From: Novilysobacter selenitireducens
GTDB taxonomy: Bacteria; Pseudomonadota; Gammaproteobacteria; Xanthomonadales; Xanthomonadaceae
Length of the DNA stretch: 64,000 nt
Assembly (NCBI RefSeq): GCF_020026895.1
Contig: NZ_JAINZW010000001.1
Coordinates: 620,001 to 684,000, forward strand
Direction: 5' to 3'
Shown: positions 25,150 to 35,343 of the stretch, in pieces
How the letters are laid out: each line of letters opens with the position of its first letter
Numbering within the stretch: the stretch's first letter is position 1
Position numbers and translations under genes: made by a program
The notes under the pieces: generated by a model
Seen by the model: only the letters and a program-made list of their open reading frames with translations
The model's database searches: none
What the model was told of the DNA's origin: nothing

Positions 25150-25777
25150 TCCCTCCGGCCCTGCTCGGCCGGATGACCCGGACCGGGAGTTTACCGGCAA
25201 GTACGAAGAGGCCGGTTGGGCAGGAGCCTGGCTCGTCGATCGCTTTTACTGCGAAGTACATCGCTTGCTTCTGCCACACCTGAGGGAAGGGTGTTCCCTG
25301 CTGGAGGTGGGCTGCGGAGCCGGCTTTTCAACGCAGCGAGTGCTGCCGTGGTTGCCAAAGTCGTCGACGTTCGTCGGATCCGATGTGGGGGAAAGCCTTC
25401 TGCATAAGGCGGCGCAGCGCAATCCAGGGGCGTGTTTCGCGCGCCAGTCGGTCTACGACCTCGCCCTTGCCGATAAAAGCGTCGACATCATCGTGATGCT
25501 GGAAGTGCTGGAGCATCTGGACGATCCCTGCCGTGCGCTGTTGGAGCTGCGGCGGGTGGCCAAGGAGGCCGTCATTCTCTCGACTCCACGAGAGCCCCTC
25601 TGGCGCTTTCTCAACCTCTGTCGCGGCAAATATGTCCGTGAGCTCGGCAATACGCCGGGCCACATACAGCACTGGTCGAGTGGCGGCCTGCGGAGGCAGG
25701 TTGCGCCATATTTCGAGATTCGTGCAACCGCGCAACCGGTCCCATGGACGATCCTTTCACTGAAGCCACGGCCTTGA
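25142..25777 (+). CDS. class I SAM-dependent methyltransferase
   Basis: The product is 211 residues. The SAM-binding motif I LLEVGCGAGFST starts near residue 53, and the GSDVGESLLHKA and IIVMLEVLEHLDDP motifs follow, as in Methyltransf_11/23 enzymes that act on small molecules or glycolipids. It starts with GTG 25142 inside the end of the glycosyltransferase gene (8-bp overlap) and overlaps the next gene by 34 bp, so the three are co-translated. The substrate is unknown; methylation of the lipid-linked or pilin-linked sugar is a reasonable guess from context only. Confidence 0.8.
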   Translation: MIDPSGPARPDDPDREFTGKYEEAGWAGAWLVDRFYCEVHRLLLPHLREGCSLLEVGCGAGFSTQRVLPWLPKSSTFVGSDVGESLLHKAAQRNPGACFARQSVYDLALADKSVDIIVMLEVLEHLDDPCRALLELRRVAKEAVILSTPREPLWRFLNLCRGKYVRELGNTPGHIQHWSSGGLRRQVAPYFEIRATAQPVPWTILSLKPRP

Positions 25778-26739
25778 AAAGGCGCTGGGCCGTCCTTGCC
25801 CGCGCAATCCGAGCGGGTTACGTCATCGCTGTTGTGGTTGCAGTTGCGTGGGCGATCATCAGCACTGACTTTTTGGCCCAAGGGCAAGTACTTGCGAGCC
25901 TGATGCGACCCGCCGGCTGGGCATTCATCGCCGCATGGTGCGTGATGGTGGTCATGCTCGGTTGGCTCTGGCGCCTATGGGTGGAATGGCGATACGGCGT
26001 GACGCTTAGAGCCGCGGAATGGTTGCATGCACAGGCCATGGCGTGGTCGGGTCGTTACCTGCCGGGAAAGCTGGGTCTGATGCTGGGCAAACTTGCTGTC
26101 GCGCGCGACCGACTCGGATGGCGCAAGGTGGGGAGGTCAGTACTGGTCGAGCAGATGGCGTTCGTCGCAGCGGGGATTTTCACTGCGGTGTTGCTGATGC
26201 CTTCCTACTTGGTGGAAGGCTTCGACGAGCTGCCGAGGTGGGTGGTTTCAGGTTGGCCGATCTTCCGTCCGCTGATCGCTGCAGGAACAGTCTGCGCATT
26301 CATCCTGGGTCTGCGTGTGCTGGATGGGATCACCACAGGAGAAACGGATGAAGGAGGAGCTCATCCCGGGCTCGGCAGGCGTGTCGTGCTTCTCGGCCTG
26401 TATGTAGCACCGCATGTGCTGGTTGGCATCGCCTTTTACGCGCTCGTGCTGGCAACCAGCTCGGGAACAGTGACCCCGTCGATCGCTCATTGCATCGCAA
26501 TTCTGGCGCTGGCACATGTCGCCGGAATCCTGGCGATATTTGCGCCGGCGGGGCTTGGCGTTCGCGAACTGGTCCTGGCCGCCGGGCTAAGCCCATTCAT
26601 GGGGTTTCAGGAATCACTGCTGATCGCCGCAGCTCTGAGAATGCTCACCTTGGTGGCGGACAGCTTTGTCGCGGGTTCGATCGCCATTACGTGGGCTGCC
26701 GCCAAGCGTGATGGATCGTCGAATAAAGACAGCGCCTGA
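25744..26739 (+). CDS. LPG-synthase-TM / flippase-like membrane protein (UPF0104 type)
   Basis: The product is 331 residues with about eight hydrophobic segments and no soluble catalytic domain. The segments LHAQAMAWSGRYLPGKLGLMLGKLAV and FAPAGLGVRELVLAAGL correspond to the conserved parts of the lysylphosphatidylglycerol-synthase transmembrane family (also seen in AglD- and GtrA-like contexts). The family has been proposed to flip or handle lipid-linked substrates, but this is unproven. The start overlaps the methyltransferase gene. An alternative call is simply an integral membrane protein of unknown function. It is convergent with the GT-C/TPR gene. Confidence 0.72.
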   Translation: MDDPFTEATALKRRWAVLARAIRAGYVIAVVVAVAWAIISTDFLAQGQVLASLMRPAGWAFIAAWCVMVVMLGWLWRLWVEWRYGVTLRAAEWLHAQAMAWSGRYLPGKLGLMLGKLAVARDRLGWRKVGRSVLVEQMAFVAAGIFTAVLLMPSYLVEGFDELPRWVVSGWPIFRPLIAAGTVCAFILGLRVLDGITTGETDEGGAHPGLGRRVVLLGLYVAPHVLVGIAFYALVLATSSGTVTPSIAHCIAILALAHVAGILAIFAPAGLGVRELVLAAGLSPFMGFQESLLIAAALRMLTLVADSFVAGSIAITWAAAKRDGSSNKDSA

Positions 26740-26867
26740 GCGAACGCCACCCGTACATCGCCGGCGATTCGCAGCCATCAGAGGGATACGTAAGAAGCAC
26801 CGCTTGAGACCGCGTGCGCATGCACAGTTGTCGAGTGACCGGAAAAGTCACACGCATGAGCCCTCCT

Positions 26868-28823
26868 TCAGAGCATTGCTCCTACAGCCTGCCTGAGGCG
26901 TGCAATCTCAAGGCTGCCCGCAACTTCGTACGTCTCTACTCTCGAAGCGACCTCCCCGAGTACTGCTTCTGCCCGGGCCCTGTCCCCCAGGTGGACGTAG
27001 ATGCGCACCAGAAGTGCGCCTACGGCCGGGTCAGCGTTTGGCTGCCACGCCATCTCGGCCTGGTAGCGCGCCGCGTCCCATTCACCGGCACGAGCGTAAA
27101 GGGTCGCGGCTGTCGTTCTGAGCATCCATTTCGGTCTGGAAGTGTTCGGTTGGGTTGCAGCCCCGTCGATGATTCGGACGATCGCATCGGCCAGCCGGCC
27201 GGGTGTGAGTGCCCCCCCACATCGCCCCTCTTCGAGTGCTCGCGCCAATGGCCTGAATGAGGACGCGTCCGAGAGTCGAATGGGGGCGATGGCCGAATCC
27301 ACTGCTCTATCCAGATTGTCCAGGTTCGGCGCTGCGCCCGCGAAACAGTCGATGGTGATCGAGTGCACGAACCCCTGCATGCGGTTGCGTTGATCAGGAC
27401 CCATAGCAAGGCTCTGGGCCAATTCTTGAGCGTCAACAAACCGCCGCTCCTTCAAAGCGACGCCCGCCTTTACTATCTTGGCGCGCATGGAATCAGGTCG
27501 GTGCCTCAGGGCCTGTTCCGCGAGTGCCCCTTCCGATCGCCATGTTTGGACCTGGGTCCAGGAGACCCACATCAGTCCGGCGAGAATGCCCGGCACGAGT
27601 ATCGTTCGCCCAATCACGAACAGCGCTTGGCTGTGAAGCCGAACCCGCTGTCCCAGCAGAAAAAGCAGACAGGCCGAGGCGAGTAGCAGGCCGGTCGCGG
27701 GCAGGTAGTTTCTGTGCTCGAAATAGAGCTCAAGTGGCAGGAACGTCGACTCGACCCCGTGCGCCACCAGGAAGAATGTCCACCCCAGAAATACAGTGGG
27801 CGCTCTGCGACGGTAGCTGTAAGCGACTCCGGTAATGGCGAGTAATGCGACGATGCTCGCCAACGTCTCCGGTGGGGACAGCAACCCCTCCGAGACGGCG
27901 AAATCGTCGACAAATACCCCCATGAGCCCGCCCCGGGGCCAAAGCAACAGACCGATATAGGTCATGAGTGCCCGCGGCTGGCTCAGCAGGCGTTCCAGCA
28001 TCGTGAAGTCACGGGTGTCATACAGCCCCAGCAGCTTCTCCGGCGCTACCACCAACAGACCGGTGGCAAGAAGCATGGGGGCCAGCAGAAACAGGCCAAA
28101 GAACCACTGGACGCGGCGCTCCCTGGTGAAGAGTCCCCGGAAGTAGGCGATCTCGATCAGCAGGCACAATGCAGGCGCGACCGCCGCATTCTCCTTGCTG
28201 AGCAGCCCGATAAGGAATGCCGCGGGAAAGGCTACAAAGAGAAAGCGTGAGGCGCGTGCCGTGTCGCCTATTGCAAGAAGCCGGCGGCCCTGCACGTAGG
28301 CCAGCAGGGCGAGGAGCACGAAGAAGGTGCTGAGTTGCGCCATGCGCTGGACTGCATACAGCACGGTGCTGACGTTGATCGGGTGCAGAAGCCAAATGAC
28401 GGCGACTGCAAGCGCTATCCGTTCCGCATATGCAGCCAAGCGGACGTCATGTGCCAACAACCGGCGAAAGAGCTGCCAGACAGCGGTGGCACACGCGAGG
28501 TGGATCAGCAAGTTGCCGAACTTGAACGGGAATGGATGCATGCCCCCGGTGGCCACGGTGAGCAGAAAACTTGCCATTGAGACCGGTCGGCCGAGTTCTC
28601 CCGACGCATTGCCCCAGATGATCTCGCGTGCGCTGGCCGTGCCTTGGAGCCATTTCTCCAGTGGCCCAAAGTTATATGCATCGTCCAGTACGAAGGGGCC
28701 GCCAAGCCCGCTCCAGTACAAGCCGACCGCTGCCGCACACGCTGCATAGAACATCAGCCGGCAGAGGGTGCTTTCGTTCAACAGTCGGTCAAGGGGTGTC
28801 GCTGCCCCACCAGGAACATTCAT
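26868..28823 (-). CDS. GT-C-like membrane protein with C-terminal TPR-like region; candidate pilin glycosyltransferase
   Basis: The product is 651 residues: about 11-12 membrane helices (1-435) followed by a soluble helical TPR-like part (440-651). The first periplasmic loop has a DD pair at 47-48 (FVLDDAYNF), the usual place of the catalytic acid in GT-C enzymes, followed by GRPVSMASF and NLLIHLACA, as in TMTC/PMT-like proteins. GT-C enzymes transfer sugar from a lipid carrier to proteins. Its ATG lies 3 bp after the second pilin stop, an arrangement like pilin-tfpO/tfpW pairs of Pseudomonas. Pilin O-glycosylation is inferred, not shown. It could instead be a Wzy-like polymerase. Confidence 0.65.
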   Translation of the reverse strand: MNVPGGAATPLDRLLNESTLCRLMFYAACAAAVGLYWSGLGGPFVLDDAYNFGPLEKWLQGTASAREIIWGNASGELGRPVSMASFLLTVATGGMHPFPFKFGNLLIHLACATAVWQLFRRLLAHDVRLAAYAERIALAVAVIWLLHPINVSTVLYAVQRMAQLSTFFVLLALLAYVQGRRLLAIGDTARASRFLFVAFPAAFLIGLLSKENAAVAPALCLLIEIAYFRGLFTRERRVQWFFGLFLLAPMLLATGLLVVAPEKLLGLYDTRDFTMLERLLSQPRALMTYIGLLLWPRGGLMGVFVDDFAVSEGLLSPPETLASIVALLAITGVAYSYRRRAPTVFLGWTFFLVAHGVESTFLPLELYFEHRNYLPATGLLLASACLLFLLGQRVRLHSQALFVIGRTILVPGILAGLMWVSWTQVQTWRSEGALAEQALRHRPDSMRAKIVKAGVALKERRFVDAQELAQSLAMGPDQRNRMQGFVHSITIDCFAGAAPNLDNLDRAVDSAIAPIRLSDASSFRPLARALEEGRCGGALTPGRLADAIVRIIDGAATQPNTSRPKWMLRTTAATLYARAGEWDAARYQAEMAWQPNADPAVGALLVRIYVHLGDRARAEAVLGEVASRVETYEVAGSLEIARLRQAVGAML

Positions 28824-28826
28824 TGG

Positions 28827-29288
28827 TCAAGGATTCGGTCGGCACTCGGCAGGAATCTGGCTGGCGGGTACGCCGTTGGTCTCGGTGCACGTCCACTCCA
28901 CGCGCCCATTGCCTTCGCCCGGCTCCAGCCGGAACTGCGCCACGGGTCCGCCGGTGTCACGTGTCACGGCCGTGATAATCCCCTCATTGGCAATCGTGAC
29001 GGTGTCGCAATAGGTGCTCGAACCGAAGACGTAGCCGGTGCTGGTAGGGGTGATGCGCGCCAGCTCGCCCAAGTCCTGCGCCGATTCGCCAACCGAAAGC
29101 TTGGCGGCCGCCGCCACATGCAGGCACTCGCTGTTCTTGGTGCGGACCGAGAAGTCCTGGTAGGCAGGCAACGCGATCGCTATCAGGATGCCGAGGATCG
29201 CGATGACGATCATCAGCTCGATCAAAGTGAAGCCAGCCATTTCGGCTCTTCCCCTGGAACGAGGCAGTTCAACAGTCTGCATGGCCAT
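28827..29288 (-). CDS. type IV pilin, second copy
   Basis: The product is 153 residues. The type III signal ends at a Gly followed by [26 protein letters not shown], with Glu5 of the mature protein present. Four mature Cys residues include a C-terminal pair ([16 protein letters not shown]) forming the D-loop disulfide. It is clearly paralogous to the pilin at 29412-29834. The leader is unusually long (19 residues) if ATG 29288 is used, which has a GGGGGAG site. A downstream ATG at the third-last leader codon, with AGGGGAAGAG upstream, would give a 3-residue leader. It is cotranscribed with the GT-C/TPR gene. Confidence 0.88.
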   Translation of the reverse strand: MAMQTVELPRSRGRAEMAGFTLIELMIVIAILGILIAIALPAYQDFSVRTKNSECLHVAAAAKLSVGESAQDLGELARITPTSTGYVFGSSTYCDTVTIANEGIITAVTRDTGGPVAQFRLEPGEGNGRVEWTCTETNGVPASQIPAECRPNP

Positions 29289-29351
29289 GCTCTCCCCCTG
29301 GCTTGTGCTTCATGGTGTGATCGGCTTGAAGCGGTCTGTCGCGCTCGATCA

Positions 29352-29381
29352 GAAAACGAAACCCCGGCAAGCCGGGGTTTC
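29352..29381 (-). terminator. rho-independent terminator after the main pilin gene
   Basis: On the - strand an 11-bp stem (GAAACCCCGGC / GCCGGGGTTTC) with a 2-base centre is followed by GTTTTC, about 30 bp past the stop at 29412. It lies between the two pilin genes, so the second pilin and GT-C gene would be expressed by read-through or from their own promoter, giving a step-down from abundant main pilin. Confidence 0.85.
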
Positions 29382-29411
29382 GATATGACGCACTAACAAC
29401 GTTCGAACTAA

Positions 29412-29834
29412 TTACGGACGGCACTCTGCCGGGATCTGCGAGGCCTTAGCACCAGCAGTCTCCGCACAGGTCCAGTCGATGCGGCCGGCGGTGAAGTCGG
29501 GCGTCAGCTCGAACTCGGCCATCACCTCGCCACCGGTGGCGGTTGCGACCGTGTTGATGATGCCGCCATCGGCCACGGCCACGTCAGCACAGTAGTCGCT
29601 GGCGCCGAAGGTATAGCCGGTGTTCGAAGCCGTCACCGAATCGAGGTCACCGCGGTCCTGCGCGGTCTCGGAGACCGACAGCTTGGCGGCAGCGGCGATG
29701 TTCAGGCACTCGGCGTTCTTGGTGCGGACGGTGTAGTCCTGGTACGCCGGCAGCGCGATGGCGATCAGGATGCCGAGGATCGCGATCACGATCATCAGCT
29801 CGATCAGGGTGAAGCCTTTCTGGTTCTTCATCAT
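29412..29834 (-). CDS. pilA: type IV major pilin PilA
   Basis: This is likely the major pilus subunit. The product is 140 residues: a short leader MMKNQKG cut before FTLIELM, then the hydrophobic assembly helix with Glu5, then a globular domain with four Cys (ECLNIA, DYCAD, and the C-terminal loop [16 protein letters not shown]). The ATG doublet at 29834/29831 follows an AGGGGAAA site. A sigma-54 promoter about 100 bp upstream and its own terminator fit high, PilSR-controlled expression. The same frame stays open far upstream across pilR and pilS, but that is antiphase reading. Confidence 0.95.
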   Translation of the reverse strand: MMKNQKGFTLIELMIVIAILGILIAIALPAYQDYTVRTKNAECLNIAAAAKLSVSETAQDRGDLDSVTASNTGYTFGASDYCADVAVADGGIINTVATATGGEVMAEFELTPDFTAGRIDWTCAETAGAKASQIPAECRP

Positions 29835-29935
29835 GGTGTTTCCCCTAGGAGTGGTTTGGAACTTCACGTGCCTGCAGGGCCGGCGATTCCGGTCCTTCGG
29901 CTTGCCGTGCGTGCTGCACGTGCCGAGTAAGAATA

Positions 29936-29951
29936 CGCATAAGGCGTGCCA
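29936..29951 (-). promoter_or_regulatory. sigma-54 (-24/-12) promoter of pilA
   Basis: On the - strand TGGCACGCCTTATGCG matches the RpoN pattern TGGCACG-N4-TTGC: GG at 29949-29950 and GC at 29937-29938 with the required 10-bp spacing; only the first T of TTGC differs. Transcription would start near 29926, about 90 nt before the pilA ATG. The sigma-54 activator PilR is encoded 640 bp away, which supports the assignment. Confidence 0.8.
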
Positions 29952-30229
29952 AGTGTTCAGCGGCGGTTGCCGCTGTCGCGAACTGAAAGGCGTGTCACGG
30001 TTTTGGCGCGGGTGGCTGCCGGTGGATTGACGCGACGGGTCAGGTCGGGGGTGCGATGTGACGTTGGGGGGCAGGTTTCCGGTTGCGTGCCAGTGCGGGA
30101 TGCGTGTGTGTGGCCATATTTCGGGTGCTGCGCACGCACGTGGCGTTTCGTCCGATCGCAGTGGCGCAAAGTCGATGCCGGTTGCGGTGGTGGGGGGTAC
30201 GACGGATGCCGGGAGACAGGGAAAGCCGC

Positions 30230-30453
30230 TGGGTTCCCGCGTTCGCGGGAATGACGGTGTCCGGGGGCGGGCGTGGATTGTTGGCTGGCGCGCCTGTAAC
30301 CCGTAGCCCGGGTAAGCGCCGCGCACCCGGGTGCTATCGAAGGTGGCGGCGGGTCCCGGGTGCGCTTTGCTTACCCGGGCTACGGTGTCAGTCCGTCCGG
30401 CCCGTCGGCGCAAGCCGGCGGGCAATCGTCGAGCCGCGAGCCGGTGGCTCATT
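30230..30453. repeat. repeat-rich stretch between the pilA promoter and pilR (three families)
   Basis: It contains a GGGTTCCCGCGTTCGCGGGA palindrome (about 30231-30250, followed by ATGACGG). It also has an 81-bp inverted repeat 30303-30383 bounded by GTAGCCCGGGTAAGC and GCTTACCCGGGCTAC (same family as 35258-35343), and a GTCCGGCCCGTCGGCGCA...GCCGCGAGCCGGTGGCTC module at 30391-30453. The rest of 29952-30230 holds no gene that I can see; it may contain upstream PilR sites for pilA. Confidence 0.8.
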
Positions 30454-30468
30454 GGTCTCCGCGGGCCG

Positions 30469-30584
30469 AAAAGCACCCCTCCCCAACCCGTCCGGCCCGT
30501 CGGCGCAGCCGACGGTCGTTCGTCAAGCCGCGAGCCAGTGGCTCGCAAGCGGCTCTCCTCACCCCCTGCAGGCAGGGGAGGGGC
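30469..30584. repeat. composite palindromic repeat just past the pilR stop
   Basis: The outer parts AAAAGCACCCCTCCCCAACCC and CCCCCTGCAGGCAGGGGAGGGG are one arm of the element that flanks secA. A GTCCGGCCCGTCGGCGCAGCCGACGG...GAGCCAGTGGCTC module (30492-30556) is nested inside it. Essentially the same composite is found inside pgeF at 40498-40616. It ends 5 bp before the pilR stop. Confidence 0.82.
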
Positions 30585-30589
30585 AGCCC

Positions 30590-31975
30590 TCAGTCGATGC
30601 CCAGCTTCTTCAGCTTGTAGCGCAGCGCCCGGAAGGTGATGCCCAGGGCGGCGGCGGTGCGGGTCTTGTTGTAGCGGTTTTCCTGCAGCGCGTGCTGGAT
30701 GGCGGCGCGCTCGATCTCCTCGATGTAGGAGGGCAGGCCGCTGGTGGCGGTGTCGCGCGGGTCGAGGGTGCGGGGGTCGACCCCCGCCGGGCCAGCGCCC
30801 GCGGTGCCCGAACCGGTCGCAGGTGTGGGTTGCGGCAAGCGCAGGTCCTGGGCGTTCAGGCACTCGCCCTCGGCCAGCGCCAAGGCGCGTTCGAGGATGT
30901 TCTCCAGCTCGCGCACATTGCCGGGGAACGGGTAGGCGCGCAGGGCTTCGAGTGCGTCGTCGCACAGGGTCGGGATGGCACGGCCCTGGTGGGTGGCCAG
31001 GCGCTCGAGGATGCGGGCCGAGAGCCCCGGCAGGTCGTCCAGTCGCTCGCGCAGCGGGGGCACGCGCAGCTCGATGACATTGATGCGGTAGTAGAGGTCC
31101 TGGCGGAACCGGCCGTCGGCGACCAGTTGCGACAGGTCCTTGTGGGTGGCCGACAGGATGCGGACGTCGACGTTGACCTCGGTGTTGGCGCCGACCGCGC
31201 GGATGGACTTTTCCTGGATCGCGCGCAGCAGCTTGACCTGCATCGGCAGCGGCAGCTCGGCCACCTCGTCCAAGAACAGGGTGCCGCCGTCGGCGGCCTG
31301 GAAGAGGCCTGGCTTGTCGACATGGGCGCCGGTGAAGCTGCCCTTCTTGTGGCCGAAGAACTCGCTTTCCATCAGCTCGGCGGGGATCGCGCCACAGTTG
31401 ACCGGCACGAACGGTCCGTTGGCGCGGCCGCCCTCGGCATGGATGGTGCGGGCGACCAGCTCCTTGCCCACGCCGGACTCGCCGGCGATGTAGACCGGCG
31501 CCTGGCTGCGCGAGACCTTGGCGATGGTGCCGCGCAGCTCGGCCATGGCCGGGGATTCGCCGTACAGGCGCGCGGCCACGGCGCTGGTGTCGTTGCGCTG
31601 GGTTTCGCCCAGGTCGAGCGCGTGGCGGACCAGGTCGCGCAGCACGGTGAGGTCGACGGGCTTGGCGACGAAGTCGAAGGCGCCGGCCTTCAGCGCTTCC
31701 ACCGCGGCCTCGACGTTGCCGAAGGCGGTGATCATCGCGACCGGGGTATTGGGGTGCTTCTGGCTGATCTCGGCGACGATCTCCATGCCGGAGCCGTCGG
31801 GCAGGCGCATGTCGGTCAGGCACAGGTCGTAGCTGTTGCGCGCCAATTGCGCCCGCGCGTCGCCGACGCTGGAAGCGGTGTCGCAGCGCAGGCCCATGCG
31901 GCCCAACGTCATGACGAGCAGTTCGCGGATATCGCGCTCGTCGTCGACCACCAATGCACTGCGGGTTTCGGCCAT
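30590..31975 (-). CDS. pilR: sigma-54-dependent response regulator PilR
   Basis: PilR activates pilA transcription with RpoN when phosphorylated by PilS. The product is 461 residues: receiver domain (about 5-120, [30 protein letters not shown]), AAA+ domain with Walker A GESGVGKE, the sigma-54 contact loop as GSFTGA, and [10 protein letters not shown], then a C-terminal Fis-type HTH ([25 protein letters not shown]). ATG 31975 has a GGAGGAA site; the open frame continues upstream but lacks receiver homology. The gene starts 80 bp from the pilS stop. Confidence 0.95.
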   Translation of the reverse strand: MAETRSALVVDDERDIRELLVMTLGRMGLRCDTASSVGDARAQLARNSYDLCLTDMRLPDGSGMEIVAEISQKHPNTPVAMITAFGNVEAAVEALKAGAFDFVAKPVDLTVLRDLVRHALDLGETQRNDTSAVAARLYGESPAMAELRGTIAKVSRSQAPVYIAGESGVGKELVARTIHAEGGRANGPFVPVNCGAIPAELMESEFFGHKKGSFTGAHVDKPGLFQAADGGTLFLDEVAELPLPMQVKLLRAIQEKSIRAVGANTEVNVDVRILSATHKDLSQLVADGRFRQDLYYRINVIELRVPPLRERLDDLPGLSARILERLATHQGRAIPTLCDDALEALRAYPFPGNVRELENILERALALAEGECLNAQDLRLPQPTPATGSGTAGAGPAGVDPRTLDPRDTATSGLPSYIEEIERAAIQHALQENRYNKTRTAAALGITFRALRYKLKKLGID

Positions 31976-32055
31976 CCGTTCCTCCGGCCGACACGATAGC
32001 GGAAGCGCCATCCCCGGGCCAAGGCGCGATGGTAGGGGATTGACCCGCCCCTGCG

Positions 32056-33714
32056 TTACCGCTGGCCTGGCGTGCGTGCCGTCGGGGCGGTGCCCGGGCG
32101 GGCGCCCGGGTGGTTGCGGCTGGCTTCCCCGGCGGCCATGCGGATGCGGAAACAACTGCCGCCACCGGGCATCGGCACGTGGTCGAGCGAGGCCTGGTTG
32201 CCGCGGCACAGCTCCCGGGCGATGTACAGGCCCAGGCCCGTGCCATGGCCGGAGGTGGTGAAGAAAGGCCGGAACAGCTGCTGGGCGACCTGCTCGGGGA
32301 TACCCGGGCCCCGGTCGAGCACGTCCACCAGCGGCGTGCCGTTGGCGTCGCGGTGGACGTTGAGCTGGATCCGTGCCGGCTCCCCGGGCAGGCGGCCGTA
32401 CAGCAGCGCGTTGTGCACCAGCACGGTCAGCACCTGGTGCAGCTGGCGCGGGTCGAACATCGCGGTGATGCGCGCCTCGCTGCCCGTCGCGCGCAGGCTG
32501 TCGTCCTCCAGCGGATGGCTGGCGGCGTATTCGTCGATGAAGTGGCGCGCCAGCGCAACCAGCTCGACGTGCTCGGGCTTGGCCGGCTCGCGGCGGGCCA
32601 GGCCCAGCACGTTCTCGATGATGCCGTTCATGCGTGAGCCCTGCTGGCGAACGATTTCCAGCAGCCGGCGGTCGGCCGGACGGATGTCGTCGGACTCCTC
32701 AAGCAGCTGCACGGCGTAGTTGATGGCCGCCAGCGGGTTGCGGATCTCGTGGGCGAGGCTGGCGGAGAAGCGGCCGAGCGTCGCAAGGGTGAGCGACTCG
32801 GCGCGGCGCGCGGCCAACGAGGTGTCGTCGAGGAACACCAGGGTCTGGTCGCTGCCGGCCAGCAGCCGGGTAAAGCGCGGCACGACCTCGGGCTGGTCGG
32901 GCGAGACCTGCAGTGGGGCGTCGCTGGCGATTGCGCCCTCACGCCAGGCCGCCAGCCGTTCGGCCAGTTCGGGCAGGGCGACGTCGAGCGTGCGCTGGCC
33001 GTCGCCGGCCTCGCCCAGCAGCAGGGTGGCGGCCTCGTTGGCCAGCCGCACCCGGTTGTGGCCGTCCACCAGCAGCACGCCGGTACGCAGGCGGCGGATG
33101 ATCAGTTCGTTGACCTCGACCAGGTGCGCGGTTTCGTGGCCGCGGTGTTCGGCCAGCGCGTGCGCGGCGCGCATCTGCCGGCCCAGCACGCTGGTCAGGG
33201 TGGCGATGGCCAGATAGCCGATCGAGAACATGATCGGCTCGGCCAGCCGCCGGCCTTCGCTTTCCTCGACCAGCGACGTCCAAGCGAACTCGCCGATGAT
33301 GCCGAGCACCGCGACCAGCGCCATGCCGAGGCCGTAGCGCGTGCGGAGCAGAAGGGCGGCCGCGCCGACGTTGAACATCAGCATCAGCGCGATACCGGTG
33401 CCAGCGCCGGGGACCGCATGGATGGCGAGGATGCCGAAGGCGAGGTCGGTGGCGATGCCCGCCAGCGCCTGCCCTTGGAGGTCGCCGCGACGGCCGAAGG
33501 CGAACAGCAGTGCAGCCAGCGCGAGGTAGGCCAGCGACAGGGAGCGGGCGAAGATGTCGTGGCGCGGCTCGCCCACCAGCCCGTCGATCGGCCCGAACAG
33601 CACGAACACCAGCAGCGCCGCTTCCAGCAGGCGGTACAGGGTGAAGAAGTAGAGCTCGCGGCGCAGGGCGCTGTCGGCATTGGCAACGTCGACGGCAGGC
33701 AGGCGTGGCAGCAA
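32056..33714 (-). CDS. pilS: sensor histidine kinase PilS
   Basis: PilS is the inner-membrane kinase partner of PilR. The product is 552 residues: about six membrane helices (22-195), a PAS-like linker (about 200-310), HisKA with the H box [13 protein letters not shown], and a HATPase_c domain with DRGPGIPE and [12 protein letters not shown]. The best start is TTG 33714, which has an AAGGGGA site eight bases upstream; no ATG gives a better N-terminus. The C-terminal ~25 residues are a basic, Pro-rich tail. It is divergent from sucC across a REP cluster. Confidence 0.92.
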   Translation of the reverse strand: MLPRLPAVDVANADSALRRELYFFTLYRLLEAALLVFVLFGPIDGLVGEPRHDIFARSLSLAYLALAALLFAFGRRGDLQGQALAGIATDLAFGILAIHAVPGAGTGIALMLMFNVGAAALLLRTRYGLGMALVAVLGIIGEFAWTSLVEESEGRRLAEPIMFSIGYLAIATLTSVLGRQMRAAHALAEHRGHETAHLVEVNELIIRRLRTGVLLVDGHNRVRLANEAATLLLGEAGDGQRTLDVALPELAERLAAWREGAIASDAPLQVSPDQPEVVPRFTRLLAGSDQTLVFLDDTSLAARRAESLTLATLGRFSASLAHEIRNPLAAINYAVQLLEESDDIRPADRRLLEIVRQQGSRMNGIIENVLGLARREPAKPEHVELVALARHFIDEYAASHPLEDDSLRATGSEARITAMFDPRQLHQVLTVLVHNALLYGRLPGEPARIQLNVHRDANGTPLVDVLDRGPGIPEQVAQQLFRPFFTTSGHGTGLGLYIARELCRGNQASLDHVPMPGGGSCFRIRMAAGEASRNHPGARPGTAPTARTPGQR

Positions 33715-33770
33715 GCGGTGTCCCCTTCCCGGCTCGGTGCCCGGAGTATAGGCATGGACCCGTCCGTACC

Positions 33771-33933
33771 TGTAGGAGCGGCTTCAGCCGCGATGCCGAA
33801 CCATGGAGTTGCGTTGTAGGAGCGACTTAAGTCGCGACCTGCGTGGGCAGCCGCGGGTGCGCAGTCGCGACTTACGTCGCTCCTACAGGAAAACCATTGG
33901 GCGGATCCGATCGCGGCTGAAGCCGCTCCTACA
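33771..33933. repeat. REP cluster 3 (A-B-B'-A')
   Basis: Palindromes: A 33771-33794, B 33815-33839 (ACTTAAGT variant centre), reverse B' 33864-33887, reverse A' 33910-33933. It lies in the divergent gap between pilS and sucC. The remaining ~145 bp up to sucC is GC-rich with no clear promoter. Confidence 0.9.
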
Positions 33934-34080
33934 AGGGCGCGGGACCGCGGCCCGGCGGGCCCCGCCCCCCCCGTTTTGCCCGCCCCGCCGCAATCGGCGA
34001 CAATGGCCGGCCCCCTCGCGCCCGCACCGTCTTCCGGTCGCCGCCGCGCGGGCATTCCGTTCAATTCCCCTCGGTGACGC

Positions 34081-35250
<1,170 letters not shown>

Positions 35251-35257
35251 TCCGAGC

Positions 35258-35343
35258 GTAGCCCGGGTAAGGCCGTCAGGCCGCACCCGGGTCTGGCATC
35301 CCCCACATCGTGATCCCGGGTGCGCTTCGCTTACCCGGGCTAC
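35258..35343. repeat. 86-bp inverted repeat between sucC and sucD
   Basis: The left arm is GTAGCCCGGGTAAG..GCACCCGGG and the right arm CCCGGGTGCG..CTTACCCGGGCTAC, with an unrelated ~25-bp centre. It is the same family as 30303-30383. As RNA it would form a long hairpin within the operon, ending about 20 bp before the sucD ATG. Confidence 0.88.

Noticed and set aside
24131-28823. Insertion sequence or integrase bringing in the glycosylation genes
   Set aside because: No transposase, integrase, tRNA gene or flanking direct repeat could be found, so transfer is suggested only by context and base composition.
29412-32246. 944-codon frame on the - strand ending in the main pilin
   Set aside because: Only the last 140 codons (from 29834) encode pilin; upstream it runs out of phase with pilR and pilS and through a repeat-rich gap.
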